Shown here: one piece after another, positions 35,390 through 45,075 of the stretch
How positions within the stretch are numbered: position 1 is the first letter of the stretch
Layout of the letters: every line of letters starts with the position of its first letter
Origin: Pseudomonas helmanticensis
GTDB lineage: Bacteria; Pseudomonadota; Gammaproteobacteria; Pseudomonadales; Pseudomonadaceae
Length of the DNA: 64,000 bases
Assembly (NCBI RefSeq): GCF_900182985.1
Contig: NZ_FXUY01000001.1
Span: 2,418,001 to 2,482,000 of the forward strand
Direction of reading: 5' to 3'
The notes under the pieces: generated by a model
What the model saw: only the letters and a program-made list of their open reading frames with translations
Databases searched by the model: none
Told to the model about the DNA's origin: nothing
Translations under genes and position numbers: made by a program

Positions 35390-35615
35390 GGGCACGACCG
35401 TGGCTGATAGTTGTAAAGAAGCCGAGACTATGCCCGCTATCGACCTCATTTGCAAATTCAATCGATCTTTTTGTGACTTCTCGGTTTCTCGTTTACATCT
35501 AAGCGCTTAAGCCCATTTGAGTCGATACGCGGCCTGCACAGCGTGCAGGAAAGCGGATTTTCTGGCGCCTGAAATATGCCGAAACCTGCTGAAAGCCCCG
35601 GAATAAAAGGGATGG

Positions 35616-36320
35616 CTACCAGCCGAGGGTTTCTTTGAGGAAGGGAATTGTCAGCTTGCGTTGCGCCTGTAAAGAGGCCTGATCGAGCTGTTCAAGCAGA
35701 TCGAACAGCGCACTCATGCTGCGAGTGCCGCGAGTCAAAATAAAATGTCCGACTTCATCGGTCAGGTGCAGACCACGACGTGATGCGCGCAATTGCAAGG
35801 CTCGCAATTTGTCTTCATCGGAAAGCGGGCGCATCTGGAAAATCAGCGCCATGGTCAGGCGGGATTTCAAGTCAGCCAGTTTCACCGGCAGTTCACGCGG
35901 CGAAGTCGAGGCGGCAATCAGCAAGCGGCGACCGCTGTCACGCAGGCGGTTGAACAGATGAAACATCGCCTCTTCCCAGTCAGCCTTGCCGGCAATCACC
36001 TGCAAGTCATCCAGGCAAACCAGTTCGTACTGTTCAAGGTTATCGAGGATTTCGACGCCGCGATCCATCAACTCGGCCAATGGCAGGTAAACCGCCGGCT
36101 CACCCATCTGCTCGAAACGCAAGCAAGCCGCCTGCAACAGATGCGTGCGCCCTACGCCGTGTTTGCCCCACAGATAGATCAGGCTTTCGGTCCAGCCGGC
36201 GTCGGCTTCGCAAAGGCGCTCGACATAGCCGAGTGCAGCGGCATTGGCGCCTGGGTAGTAGTTGATGAAGGTGGCGTCGTCACGCAGACGCACACCTAGG
36301 GGCAGCTGAATCGGTTTCAT
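35616..36320 (-). CDS. hda: DnaA regulatory inactivator Hda
   Basis: 234 residues of the DnaA-like AAA+ fold. QLPLGV at residues 5-10 is the sliding-clamp-binding motif. The P-loop LWGKHGVGRTHLLQAA has Arg where most P-loops have Lys, normal for Hda. The Walker B region is LVCLDDLQ and the sensor region is LLIAASTSPREL. With the DNA-loaded clamp, Hda stimulates ATP hydrolysis by DnaA and so prevents re-initiation. The neighbourhood (AI-2E permease, DUF2066, purMN) is the usual Pseudomonas one. Confidence 0.95.
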   Translation of the reverse strand: MKPIQLPLGVRLRDDATFINYYPGANAAALGYVERLCEADAGWTESLIYLWGKHGVGRTHLLQAACLRFEQMGEPAVYLPLAELMDRGVEILDNLEQYELVCLDDLQVIAGKADWEEAMFHLFNRLRDSGRRLLIAASTSPRELPVKLADLKSRLTMALIFQMRPLSDEDKLRALQLRASRRGLHLTDEVGHFILTRGTRSMSALFDLLEQLDQASLQAQRKLTIPFLKETLGW

Positions 36321-36536
36321 GCTGACTGAACAGTTCTCAAGGAACCGTTAGTGGCCTCTGTGTAAAGTTGGCGAAGTTTATACCCGTGAAGCTGAGCGCA
36401 CAATGCGACAGAGTCCAAGCAAAATCAAAGGTTTGCGTTAACACACTGGTTTTATGACAGATTCTTTGGCACATCCGGGCAGCAAATGCCTGCATGAGCC
36501 GGGCCAACCCGACTATTCGCCGGGTCGCCCTCGCCA

Positions 36537-37610
36537 TTACAACTCCGGTTCGTCGACGCCACTATAAATCTCGGAGTCCTTGTACAAGTCGTGCACATGG
36601 CGCACCAGCACCATGATGACCGCCGCCACCGGCAGCGCCAGCAGGACACCGGTGAAGCCGAACAACTCGCCGCCCGCCAGAATCGCGAAGATCACCGCCA
36701 CCGGGTGCAGACCGATGCGGTCGCCCACCAGCAATGGCGTCAGGACCATGCCTTCCAGCGCCTGACCGACCATGAATACCGCAACGATGCCGAACATTGG
36801 ATAAAGATCGCCACCGAACTGGAACAGCCCGGCAACCAGTGCCGCGCCGATGCCGATCACAAACCCCATGTACGGCACGATCGCCGCCAGACCGGCGATC
36901 AAGCCGATCAACAGACCCAGCTCGAGACCAACGATCATCAGACCGGCCGCATAAATCACACCCAACGCCAGCATCACCAGCAACTGCCCGCGAACGAACG
37001 CCCCCAGCACTTCATGACACTCACCGGCCAGGGCGACCACGCGTTCTTCGCGATCACGCGGCAGCAGGCTGCGGATCTTCGCCATCATCACGTCCCAATC
37101 GCGCAGCAAGTAGAAACTTACTACCGGGATCAACACCAGATTCGCCAACCAGCCGATCAGCGCCAGGCTCGACGCCGTGGCCTGGCTCAGCACCACACTG
37201 ACGATGTCGGTGGTCTGGCCCATGTGCTCACTGATCGCCGCCTTGACCTTGTCGAACTTCCAGAAGCCATCCGACAACCCCAGCTTCGCCTGCGCCCACG
37301 GCAGTGCGGTGTGCTGCAGCCAATCGAGCATTTGCGGCGCCAGTTCGTACAAACGCAGCAACTGCTTCGCGAGCATCGGTACCAGCACCAGCAACAGCGC
37401 CGTGACGATCAGGGTGAACAAGGCAAATACCGCGATCACGCCCCAGGTGCGCGACAGACCGAGCCTTTCCAGTCGATCCACCAGCGGATCGAACAGATAA
37501 GCCAGCAGCAACGCCACCAGGAACGGCGTGAGGATCGGGTGCAGCAACCAGACAAACGCGCAAAGCAGGATTACCCCACCGAGCCAGAACCAACGCCGCG
37601 TATCGGCCAT
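36537..37610 (-). CDS. AI-2E family (PerM-like) transporter
   Basis: 357 residues with seven or eight hydrophobic segments, and a central periplasmic or cytosolic part at about 70-150. The family block GLIAGLAAIVPYMGFVIG near residue 238 is clear. Members include the TqsA exporter of autoinducer-2 and sodium/proton antiporters, so the substrate is uncertain. AGGAG precedes the start. It sits 34 bases after the DUF2066 gene and probably shares its transcript. The 216-base gap to hda, downstream, may hold the hda promoter. Confidence 0.88.
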   Translation of the reverse strand: MADTRRWFWLGGVILLCAFVWLLHPILTPFLVALLLAYLFDPLVDRLERLGLSRTWGVIAVFALFTLIVTALLLVLVPMLAKQLLRLYELAPQMLDWLQHTALPWAQAKLGLSDGFWKFDKVKAAISEHMGQTTDIVSVVLSQATASSLALIGWLANLVLIPVVSFYLLRDWDVMMAKIRSLLPRDREERVVALAGECHEVLGAFVRGQLLVMLALGVIYAAGLMIVGLELGLLIGLIAGLAAIVPYMGFVIGIGAALVAGLFQFGGDLYPMFGIVAVFMVGQALEGMVLTPLLVGDRIGLHPVAVIFAILAGGELFGFTGVLLALPVAAVIMVLVRHVHDLYKDSEIYSGVDEPEL

Positions 37611-37644
37611 GTACCACTCCTGTTGCTTCTATATAAGGAAAGAC

Positions 37645-38703
37645 TTACCAGCGAAACCGCAAGGACGGTGCCGCCGGTGTCGGAGCCGCAGCCGCGACCG
37701 GTGCCGCACCTGCAACCGCAGCCTGTGGCGCTGCCACCGGAGCTGGCACCTCAGGCGGCAGTTCCTGCAACTTCGCCAGCGACAACTGCGCGCGCATTTG
37801 ATCGGCGCTGCCATTGACCCGATACACGATGCGATCGCCATCGACACTTTGCAGACGCACGCCGAACGGTTCGAGTAACCGCAACAGCGTCGCGTAATGC
37901 TCAAGATTCATGCCCTGCACTTCCAGCGTCTGTTGCCCCGTAGCACCGGGCTTGGCGACAAAACGCGGCGCGAGGCGCTCAGCCACTGCCAGCATCACCG
38001 CATCCGCCACGGCAGCCTGATCGGCGCCCTGCACGCTGCCGGCTTCTTTTTGGTCGCCGAGCCACAAATGCCATTTGGCCTGCCATTGTCCGCCCTCTTC
38101 GCGCGCATGCACCGCCAACAGGGCATCGGCGTTATAGCGCTCGGACGCGCCGCGCAAGGGTGCCGGATCAGTGCCTTCCAGCGCCGGCGCGGTGGCGACC
38201 AGTTGTTCACTCAAATCCGCCAACGGCAAACGCAACGGCAAGCCACGGTGTTGCGCAGCGGCACGTAACGGAGCGGCAGCCGCCTGACCATCGCCGACCA
38301 GGCTTGAGCCTTCAGTCGAGTCATTCAGCCACCAGCTGAGGATCGACGGCCGACTGGCGCCCCACATCGACAGCCCGGCACGACGCAACGCCTGCTCGGT
38401 GGTCGACGGATCGAAATCGACCTTCAACACCTCCGGCGGCCCGGCATCGAAACCGAATTGACTGATGATTTGCTGCGGATCCTTGCGAATCGCCGCCAGC
38501 CCCGGGTTCTGCGGGGCTTTCGGGTCGCCGGTCAGGCGCAGAATCAGCGTATCCAGCGCCGCCTGAGTGGCGCGATCGCGCTCTTCCGGCGCCTGACCGT
38601 TGACCGGCTCGCGTACTTGATAAAGGCCTTTGAGGTTTTCGGCGTGACTCGCCAGGCTGACCAGAGACAAACAACCCACAAACAACAATTTACACAAACG
38701 CAT
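37645..38703 (-). CDS. DUF2066 domain protein, exported
   Basis: 352 residues from ATG at 38703 (MRLCKLLFVGCLSLVSLASHA), which gives a normal signal peptide; the longer frame does not. The mature start ENLKGLYQVREPVNGQAPEERDRATQ and the later LRLTGDP are the DUF2066 hallmark. An Ala/Pro-rich tail (about 320-345) ends the protein. The function is not known. The gene is regularly found between hda and purM in Pseudomonas, by recall, and is divergent from purM here. Confidence 0.9.
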   Translation of the reverse strand: MRLCKLLFVGCLSLVSLASHAENLKGLYQVREPVNGQAPEERDRATQAALDTLILRLTGDPKAPQNPGLAAIRKDPQQIISQFGFDAGPPEVLKVDFDPSTTEQALRRAGLSMWGASRPSILSWWLNDSTEGSSLVGDGQAAAAPLRAAAQHRGLPLRLPLADLSEQLVATAPALEGTDPAPLRGASERYNADALLAVHAREEGGQWQAKWHLWLGDQKEAGSVQGADQAAVADAVMLAVAERLAPRFVAKPGATGQQTLEVQGMNLEHYATLLRLLEPFGVRLQSVDGDRIVYRVNGSADQMRAQLSLAKLQELPPEVPAPVAAPQAAVAGAAPVAAAAPTPAAPSLRFRW

Positions 38704-39076
38704 GGAGAATTCCCGTCGACAGGAGCGGCTGGAACAGGCCGCGTGAACCGGTTGAGCAAGGCTGTGACACTCGGCCGTTGCAAAACATTCACACGGCAAC
38801 GGTAAGTTTTTGCACAGTGATAACGATAGACGGTTAATTGCCACACCTTATACAGGCACCCACGCCGCTCAATTGCAAAAAAATTCCGCTGATATGGCCC
38901 TGCCCGTCGGTGCGAGGATGGCCGCTGCCCCTCAAGCCTGATAAAATCGCGCGCCTTCGCAGACCGGCAACAGCCGGGCACCTCGAAACTCGCGTGAGGC
39001 CATTGCCCTCTCGATTTCGAAGTTCCCGCTGAACTCGGTCGTTACCCCTGAATCCCCTCCCCTAAAGGCCTGGATC
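38704..39076. other. 373-base divergent region between DUF2066 and purM genes
   Basis: No gene seen. The best promoter element towards purM is an extended -10, TGATAAAAT (38939-38947), about 120 bases before ATG. A weaker pair TTGCAC (38810-38815) and GTTAAT (38833-38838), 17 bases apart, also points that way. No palindromic operator is obvious. Confidence 0.5.
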
Positions 39077-40135
39077 ATGAGCAAGCAACCCTCCCTGAGC
39101 TACAAGGACGCCGGTGTAGACATCGACGCCGGTGAAGCATTGGTCGAACGCATCAAGAGCGTCGCCAAGCGCACTGCGCGCCCGGAAGTCATGGGCGGCC
39201 TGGGCGGTTTCGGCGCCCTCTGCGAAATCCCGGCCGGCTACAAGCAGCCTGTGCTGGTTTCCGGCACCGACGGCGTCGGCACCAAGCTGCGTCTGGCGCT
39301 GAACCTGAACAAGCACGACAGCATCGGCATCGACCTGGTTGCCATGTGCGTCAACGACCTCGTGGTGTGCGGCGCCGAGCCACTGTTCTTCCTCGACTAC
39401 TACGCCACCGGCAAACTCAATGTCGAGACCGCGACCCAAGTGGTCACCGGCATCGGCGCTGGCTGCGAACTGTCGGGTTGCTCGCTGGTTGGCGGCGAAA
39501 CCGCTGAAATGCCTGGCATGTACGAAGGCGAAGACTACGACCTGGCCGGCTTCTGCGTCGGCGTCGTGGAAAAAGCTGAAATCATCGACGGCTCGAAAGT
39601 CGCCACCGGTGACGCGCTGATCGCGCTGCCATCGTCCGGCCCGCACTCGAACGGCTACTCGCTGATCCGCAAGATCATCGAAGTGTCCGGCGCCGACATC
39701 GAAAACATCCAGCTCGACGGCAAACCGCTGACCGACCTGCTGATGGCCCCGACCCGCATCTACGTGAAGCCGCTGCTCAAGCTGATCAAAGACACCGGCG
39801 CCGTCAAAGCCATGGCCCACATCACCGGTGGTGGCCTGCTCGACAACATCCCGCGCGTACTGCCAAAAGGCGCTCAGGCCGTGGTTGACGTGGCTAGCTG
39901 GACTCGCCCTGCCGTATTCGATTGGCTGCAAGAGAAAGGCAACGTTGACGAAACCGAGATGCACCGCGTACTGAACTGCGGCGTCGGCATGGTTATCTGC
40001 GTGGCTCAGGAGCACGTTGAAGTAGCCCTGAACACTCTGCGTGACGCTGGCGAACAGCCTTGGGTCATCGGCCAGATCGCTGCGGCCGCCGAAGGTGCCG
40101 CTCAGGTTGATCTGCAGAACCTTAAGGCTCATTAA
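39077..40135 (+). CDS. purM: Phosphoribosylformylglycinamidine cyclo-ligase (AIR synthetase)
   Basis: 352 residues, the standard PurM length. [14 protein letters not shown] near residue 60 and [16 protein letters not shown] near 100 are ATP- and substrate-binding blocks, and [16 protein letters not shown] near 255 completes the signature. It forms aminoimidazole ribonucleotide from FGAM with ATP in purine synthesis. Its TAA overlaps the purN ATG by one base, so the two are coupled. The call is sure. Confidence 0.97.
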   Translation: MSKQPSLSYKDAGVDIDAGEALVERIKSVAKRTARPEVMGGLGGFGALCEIPAGYKQPVLVSGTDGVGTKLRLALNLNKHDSIGIDLVAMCVNDLVVCGAEPLFFLDYYATGKLNVETATQVVTGIGAGCELSGCSLVGGETAEMPGMYEGEDYDLAGFCVGVVEKAEIIDGSKVATGDALIALPSSGPHSNGYSLIRKIIEVSGADIENIQLDGKPLTDLLMAPTRIYVKPLLKLIKDTGAVKAMAHITGGGLLDNIPRVLPKGAQAVVDVASWTRPAVFDWLQEKGNVDETEMHRVLNCGVGMVICVAQEHVEVALNTLRDAGEQPWVIGQIAAAAEGAAQVDLQNLKAH

Positions 40136-40785
40136 TGTCCGCAACCTGTGATGTCGTGGTGCTGTTGTCCGGCACCGGCAGTAACTTGCAGGCTTTGATC
40201 GACAGCACGCGGACCGGCGACAGCCCGGTTCGCATCGCTGCGGTGATTTCCAACCGCGCCGACGCCTACGGCCTGCAACGCGCCAGTGATGCGGGTATCG
40301 CTACTCGCTCGCTGGATCACAAGGCATTCGAAGGTCGCGAGGCCTTCGATGCTGCTCTGATCGAACTGATCGACGAATTCAATCCGAAACTTGTGGTGCT
40401 GGCCGGCTTCATGCGCATTCTCAGCGCTGATTTCGTTCGTCACTACCAAGGGCGCCTGCTCAATATCCACCCGTCGCTGCTGCCCAAATACAAAGGGTTA
40501 CACACTCATCAGCGCGCGCTGGAAGCCGGCGACACCGAGCACGGCTGCTCCGTGCACTTCGTCACCGAGGAACTCGATGGCGGACCACTGGTCGTACAGG
40601 CAGTATTACCGGTAGAGTTGCACGACACGCCGCACAGTCTCGCGCAGCGAGTTCACGTTCAGGAACACCTGATCTATCCGATGGCAGTACGCTGGTTCGC
40701 CGAAGGCAGACTGGCACTCGGTGAGCAAGGTGCTTTACTGGATGGCCAGTTACTCGCGGCCAGCGGCCACTTGATTCGAAACTAG
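40135..40785 (+). CDS. purN: Phosphoribosylglycinamide formyltransferase 1
   Basis: 216 residues. LLSGTGSNLQALID at the N-terminus binds substrate. The catalytic region NIHPSLLPKYKGLHTH (Asn and His) lies near residue 110, and the folate-binding DGGPLVVQ follows near 148. It uses 10-formyltetrahydrofolate to formylate GAR. The start overlaps the purM stop. The DUF3108 gene begins 8 bases after its stop and is probably on the same mRNA. Confidence 0.96.
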   Translation: MSATCDVVVLLSGTGSNLQALIDSTRTGDSPVRIAAVISNRADAYGLQRASDAGIATRSLDHKAFEGREAFDAALIELIDEFNPKLVVLAGFMRILSADFVRHYQGRLLNIHPSLLPKYKGLHTHQRALEAGDTEHGCSVHFVTEELDGGPLVVQAVLPVELHDTPHSLAQRVHVQEHLIYPMAVRWFAEGRLALGEQGALLDGQLLAASGHLIRN

Positions 40786-40793
40786 GAGATATT

Positions 40794-41507
40794 ATGCGTC
40801 GCGCCCTGCTCTTCGCTTGCGCTCTGCTCGCCCTGCCATTCGCGCAGGCAGCGGACCTTCAACCGTTCTCCGCCAGCTACACCGCCGACTGGAAGCAGTT
40901 GCCCATGAGCGGCACCGCCGAGCGCAGCCTGGTCAAGGAAGCCAACGGCGTCTGGAAGCTCAGCTTCAAGGCCTCGATGATGATCGCCAGCCTGACTGAA
41001 GAAAGCACCCTGACCCTGGACAAAGACACCCTGCTGCCGCAGTCCTACCACTTCGAACGTGGCGGTCTGGGCAAAGCCAAGAAGGCTGATCTGGATTTCG
41101 ACTGGAACAGCAAGATGGTCACCGGCACCGACCGTGGCGACGCGGTGAAGATCCCGCTGAACCGTGGCATGGTCGACAAATCCACTTACCAGCTGGCCCT
41201 GCAACATGATGTGGCAGCCGGCAAAAAGACCATGAGCTATCAAGTGGTCGATGATGGCGAAGTCGATACCTATGACTTCCGCGTGCTGGGTTCGGAAAAA
41301 GTCGAGACCAAGGCTGGCAAGATCGACGCAATCAAGGTCGAGCGCGTACGCGACCCGACACAAAGCAAGCGCATCACCGTCCTCTGGTTCGCCAAGGATT
41401 GGGATTACCTGCTGGTTCGCCTGCAACAGGTTGAAACCGACGGCAAGGAGTACAACATCATGCTCCAGGACGGCACGGTCAACGGCAAAACCGTTAAGGG
41501 CAGCTGA
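40794..41507 (+). CDS. DUF3108 domain protein, exported
   Basis: 237 residues with a signal peptide (MRRALLFACALLALPFAQAA) and AGGAG before the ATG. The domain begins LQPFSASYTADWKQLPMSGTAERSL, typical of DUF3108, and is rich in beta strands; it ends with MLQDGTVNGKTV. The function is unknown; periplasmic or outer-membrane lipid binding has been suggested for such folds but nothing here proves it. It is the third gene of the purMN transcript and is closed by a terminator. Confidence 0.9.
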   Translation: MRRALLFACALLALPFAQAADLQPFSASYTADWKQLPMSGTAERSLVKEANGVWKLSFKASMMIASLTEESTLTLDKDTLLPQSYHFERGGLGKAKKADLDFDWNSKMVTGTDRGDAVKIPLNRGMVDKSTYQLALQHDVAAGKKTMSYQVVDDGEVDTYDFRVLGSEKVETKAGKIDAIKVERVRDPTQSKRITVLWFAKDWDYLLVRLQQVETDGKEYNIMLQDGTVNGKTVKGS

Positions 41508-41523
41508 TCCGCGCAAGAACAAA

Positions 41524-41550
41524 GAGCCCCGCAAATGCGGGGCTTTTTTG
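41524..41550 (+). terminator. Terminator of the purMN-DUF3108 operon
   Basis: GAGCCCCGCAAATGCGGGGCTTTTTTG: stem GCCCCGC/GCGGGGC, loop AAAT... and six T. Confidence 0.9.
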
Positions 41551-41556
41551 TGCCCC

Positions 41557-41648
41557 TGCAGGAGCTGCGGCACGCTGCGATCTTTTGATCCTGATCTTTA
41601 AAATCAACATCACAGATCGCAGCCTCGTTTCACTCGACAGCTCCTACA
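41557..41648. repeat. REP-B pair with two different tips, inward facing
   Basis: The left arm has the GCGGCACGC tip; the right arm has the CTCGTTTCACTCGAC tip, the reverse complement of the variant at 1855. The two arms therefore belong to different REP-B subtypes, as at 1855-1950. Confidence 0.85.
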
Positions 41649-41657
41649 GGGATGTAT

Positions 41658-43283
41658 TCAGACCGAGAATTTGGCGACCATGTTGTTCAGGTCCACCGCC
41701 AGCCGCGACAACTCCTGACTCGCGGCACTGGTCTGATTGGCCCCCGCCGAAGTCTGCATCGCCAGATCGCGAATATTCATCAGATTGCGATCCACCTCGC
41801 GCGCCACCGCTGCCTGCTCTTCCGAAGCACTGGCGATGACCAGATTGCGCTCGTTGATCAAGGTAAACGCCGAGGCAATTTCCTCCAATGCCGTACCGGC
41901 GGCCTTGGCCAGCTCCAGTGTCGAACGCGCGCGCGCATTGCTCTGCTGCATCGAACTGACTGCCGAATCGGTGCCCTGCTGAATGCCGCCAATCATCTGC
42001 TCGATCTCCTGCGTCGACTGCTGCGTGCGATGCGCCAGCGCGCGCACCTCATCCGCCACCACCGCAAACCCGCGCCCGGCATCACCGGCCCGCGCCGCTT
42101 CAATCGCCGCATTCAGCGCCAGCAGATTGGTCTGCTCGGCAATCGAGCGAATCACATCCAGTACCTTGCTGATGCCGTGAACCTTCTGCGCCAGATCTTC
42201 TACCTGCGAGGCATTGTTGGTTACGTCTTCAGCAAGAAACTCGATCGACGAAACGGTCTGCTGCACCTGTTCGCGACCCTGTTGGGCGATGCGATCGGAT
42301 TCACGCGAAGCCTCGGAAGTCGCCACCGCATTGCTGGCCACCTCCTCCACCGCCGCGGTCATCTGATTCACCGCCGTGGCTGCTTGCTCGATTTCCAGAC
42401 TCTGCTGATGCAACCCGCGCGTCGCGTCTTCGGTGACGCAACTGAGCTCCTCGGACGCCGAAGCCAATTGGCTGGAAGACTCGGAAATTTGTCGAATCGT
42501 GTCACGCAGGTTGTGCTGCATGCTCTTCAGCGCGTGCAGCAGTCGCGCCGGCTCATCCTTGCCGCTGATATTGATATCGCCGGTCAGATCACCACCCGCC
42601 ACCACCTCGGCCACGCCCAACGATTGCGCCAGCGGCAGCACGATGCTGCGGGTCAGCAACAGCGCCAGGCCAATGGTGATCAGTGCAGTAACAGCGATCA
42701 TCACGCCAACCCACACCCGCGAATTGATAAACACCAGTCGCGCTGCCTCTGTCGCCAGGCTGGCATTGTGTTTGTTCAGCTCGACCAGCGCTTTCAGGGT
42801 CACCGCCATATCGTCGGCCAGCGGGCTCATCTGCCCATTGAGAATGGTCGCGGCCTCCTCGACACGGTTTTGCGCGGACAGTTGCATGACTTGCGCCTGG
42901 AACTCCAGATACTGGTGCTCAGCGACCTTGAAGCGGTCGAACAGCTTGCGCTCTTCGGGCAGCACGATCAGCACGTCATAGCGCTGCTGGGCTTCACTCA
43001 GCACACCGCGCAGCTCATCGAGCTTGGCGACATTCTGTTCAAGCGCCTGTGGATCGCGATTGAGCAACAAACGCATGGTCAACGCGCGCAAACGCAGCAT
43101 GTCCTGACTCATCTCACCGACCGCCATCACGCTCGGCAGCCAGTTGTTGTCGACCTCATCGGACTGCGCGCGCATGTTGGACATCTGCAGCAAAGCGAAC
43201 GCCCCGAGGGCAAACACCATCAACGCCAACAGGCCAAAACCGAGGCCGGCGCGCGGGGCAATATTGAGACTACGGATACTCAT
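41658..43283 (-). CDS. Methyl-accepting chemotaxis protein
   Basis: 541 residues from ATG at 43283, with GGAAGGAA upstream; the longer frame is rejected. The protein has a membrane segment at about 12-32, a four-helix-bundle periplasmic sensor (about 35-190), a second segment (about 195-217), a HAMP domain and a long signalling coiled coil. The hairpin tip EQTNLLALNAAIEAARAGD is diagnostic. Glu/Gln-rich helices either side should carry methylation sites. It has no C-terminal CheR-docking pentapeptide. The ligand is unknown. Confidence 0.94.
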   Translation of the reverse strand: MSIRSLNIAPRAGLGFGLLALMVFALGAFALLQMSNMRAQSDEVDNNWLPSVMAVGEMSQDMLRLRALTMRLLLNRDPQALEQNVAKLDELRGVLSEAQQRYDVLIVLPEERKLFDRFKVAEHQYLEFQAQVMQLSAQNRVEEAATILNGQMSPLADDMAVTLKALVELNKHNASLATEAARLVFINSRVWVGVMIAVTALITIGLALLLTRSIVLPLAQSLGVAEVVAGGDLTGDINISGKDEPARLLHALKSMQHNLRDTIRQISESSSQLASASEELSCVTEDATRGLHQQSLEIEQAATAVNQMTAAVEEVASNAVATSEASRESDRIAQQGREQVQQTVSSIEFLAEDVTNNASQVEDLAQKVHGISKVLDVIRSIAEQTNLLALNAAIEAARAGDAGRGFAVVADEVRALAHRTQQSTQEIEQMIGGIQQGTDSAVSSMQQSNARARSTLELAKAAGTALEEIASAFTLINERNLVIASASEEQAAVAREVDRNLMNIRDLAMQTSAGANQTSAASQELSRLAVDLNNMVAKFSV

Positions 43284-43413
43284 TGCTCTGGTTCCTTCCA
43301 AAAGCGCTGCATCAACCCTGCAGCTGGTTGCTCTAGAAGGTATCGGCCCGGCGAAAAATTGCGTAAGACAAAAACGCGATATCAAAAGGCCTTGATCCTT
43401 CCAACCGACGGCA

Positions 43414-44445
43414 TTAACGATTCAGCGTGCTTTTGCCGGACTTGAGCTCTGTTCGCGGCAAGATCGCCAGGAAGTTATCGCGAGCCACCCTGCGGGCGAC
43501 ATCTTCCGGCAATGCATCGAGAAATGGCTTGAAGCTGCGCATTTCCTCACCGAGTTTGTTGAATCGTCCTACCACGTCAGAGCCGAGCATGAAGCGCTGC
43601 GGGTATTTCTCGACCAGCGCCAGCCATTCCGGGCGTGGCTGGCCCTGCTCATCCAGCAAATATGGCGTGAGCATGCTCCACGACAAATCAACATACAGAT
43701 TCGGGTAGGCCTCAAGCATGCGCGTCAGCGTTGGCAGCAAGAATTTCAGTTGGGTCTGATGCCGATGAATTTCGGCGCTGGTCCCGGCATGCGCCCAGAT
43801 GAAGCGCGTGTGCGGGTGATTACGCAGTGGCTCTTCGATTTCCTTCAGGTACAGCGGATTTTTCTCACGCTTGGAAGTGATGTTGGAATGCAGCATCACC
43901 GGCAGGTCGTTTTCCGCCGCCAAATGATAGATTTTGGTCATTGCCTCGTTATTGGCGCGCGGCGTGTCGCCGGACGTCAGCGCGGAGAGGTCGTCATGCC
44001 GGGTGAACACCTCGCCGATGCCCTGCCATAGCCCTGGATACAGATCGAGCATGCGCTGGATGTGCGCGGCGGAGTTCTTGTCGTTAGGATTGAAGCCCGA
44101 CAGGAAGGGATGAAAGTACGGGCGCTGCTCGGGCGACAACTTTTGCACCGCATCGGCGACGATCACATCGGTTGCACTGTACCAATAGGCATCGGCGTCG
44201 TCCCCGGCGTAATAGCGCGGACGCTTGGGTTCGTCTTCGTGCCATTTCTTCGCCACCGGAATACCGGAAATCATCACATGCTCGACGGAGCTTTCCTGCA
44301 TGGCTGTAAGCAATTTCGCCATGCCGGCAGTTTCCTGGAAAAAATCCACATAATGCAGATGCGCATCGCTGTAGTTGTATTCGCGGGCGGTGGCGTTGCC
44401 GGCAAAGGCCAGCAGGCAGGCGAGACTCAAACGATACAGGGACAC
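43414..44445 (-). CDS. Exported amidohydrolase-family protein (TIM-barrel, PF04909 type)
   Basis: 343 residues if the GTG at 44445 is the start, which I prefer because GGAG lies 7 bases before it and a clean signal peptide (SLYRLSLACLLAFAGNATA) follows. An ATG eight codons earlier lacks a site. Metal-binding residues are visible as DAHLH (residues about 26-30), MLHSN (near 190), WAHAG (near 222) and GSDVVGRF (near 290). The fold is the amidohydrolase-2 barrel, which hydrolyses or decarboxylates aromatic and lactone substrates. The true substrate is unknown. Confidence 0.85.
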   Translation of the reverse strand: MSLYRLSLACLLAFAGNATAREYNYSDAHLHYVDFFQETAGMAKLLTAMQESSVEHVMISGIPVAKKWHEDEPKRPRYYAGDDADAYWYSATDVIVADAVQKLSPEQRPYFHPFLSGFNPNDKNSAAHIQRMLDLYPGLWQGIGEVFTRHDDLSALTSGDTPRANNEAMTKIYHLAAENDLPVMLHSNITSKREKNPLYLKEIEEPLRNHPHTRFIWAHAGTSAEIHRHQTQLKFLLPTLTRMLEAYPNLYVDLSWSMLTPYLLDEQGQPRPEWLALVEKYPQRFMLGSDVVGRFNKLGEEMRSFKPFLDALPEDVARRVARDNFLAILPRTELKSGKSTLNR

Positions 44446-44597
44446 AAGTAATCTCCGGCAAGTAGGCATAGCCTAGACCGCGCCCTGACGACAAGGGTTC
44501 ATCCCGCAGGAAAGTGGAACGCGTACCAGTGGGAATGCTCTATAACTGCAAGGTCTTTGTTGATCGAACGACTTTTCCTACTGCCTGTGAGGTTCCC

Positions 44598-45014
44598 ATG
44601 ACTGTTACCGTCAATACCGTCTCCGCTGAAGGTTTTCGTCACACCGTACAGATTGATGACCACGAATTGTTTGCCGACGTGCCGAAATCCGCCGGCGGCG
44701 AAGGCTCAGCCCCTGAGCCGCATGACTACTTCGACGCGGCGCTCGGTGCCTGCAAGGCGCTGACCCTGAAAATGTACGCGAAGAAGAAAGACATCCCGCT
44801 GACCGGCGTCGGTGTCGACGTCAAACGTGACAACAGCGAAGAGCAGAAAGGCAAATACGTCCTGCACGTCACCCTCACCCTCAAAGGCGTACTCACTGAC
44901 GCCCAGCGTGAGGAGTTGTTGCGCGTCGCCGACCGCTGCCCGATCCACAAACTGATGACCACCAGTGAAGTGACCATCGAAACCCACGCCCCGCAGGGTT
45001 TCGATAGCCAGTAA
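44598..45014 (+). CDS. OsmC/Ohr-family protein
   Basis: 138 residues from ATG at 44598 (MTVTVNTVSAEGFRH); an upstream in-frame start adds an unlikely tail. Two cysteines in typical positions, GACKALTLKMYAKK (near 57) and ADRCPIHKLM (near 117), form the thiol peroxidase pair of the family. It belongs to the OsmC rather than the Ohr branch by the loop around the first Cys, though this is not certain. It should act on organic hydroperoxides in the cytosol. It precedes the pirin gene by 61 bases. Confidence 0.88.
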   Translation: MTVTVNTVSAEGFRHTVQIDDHELFADVPKSAGGEGSAPEPHDYFDAALGACKALTLKMYAKKKDIPLTGVGVDVKRDNSEEQKGKYVLHVTLTLKGVLTDAQREELLRVADRCPIHKLMTTSEVTIETHAPQGFDSQ

Positions 45015-45075
45015 CCCTCCTGATGCCAGCGGCGGGTTATGCTTCTGGCATCGCCCGCTCAGTCTGGAATGCACC

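Noticed and set aside
39062..40144. Long antisense frame over purM, and a similar one at 18482-19792 over the FadL-type gene
   Set aside because: Shadows of genes identified with certainty; no ribosome site or domain.
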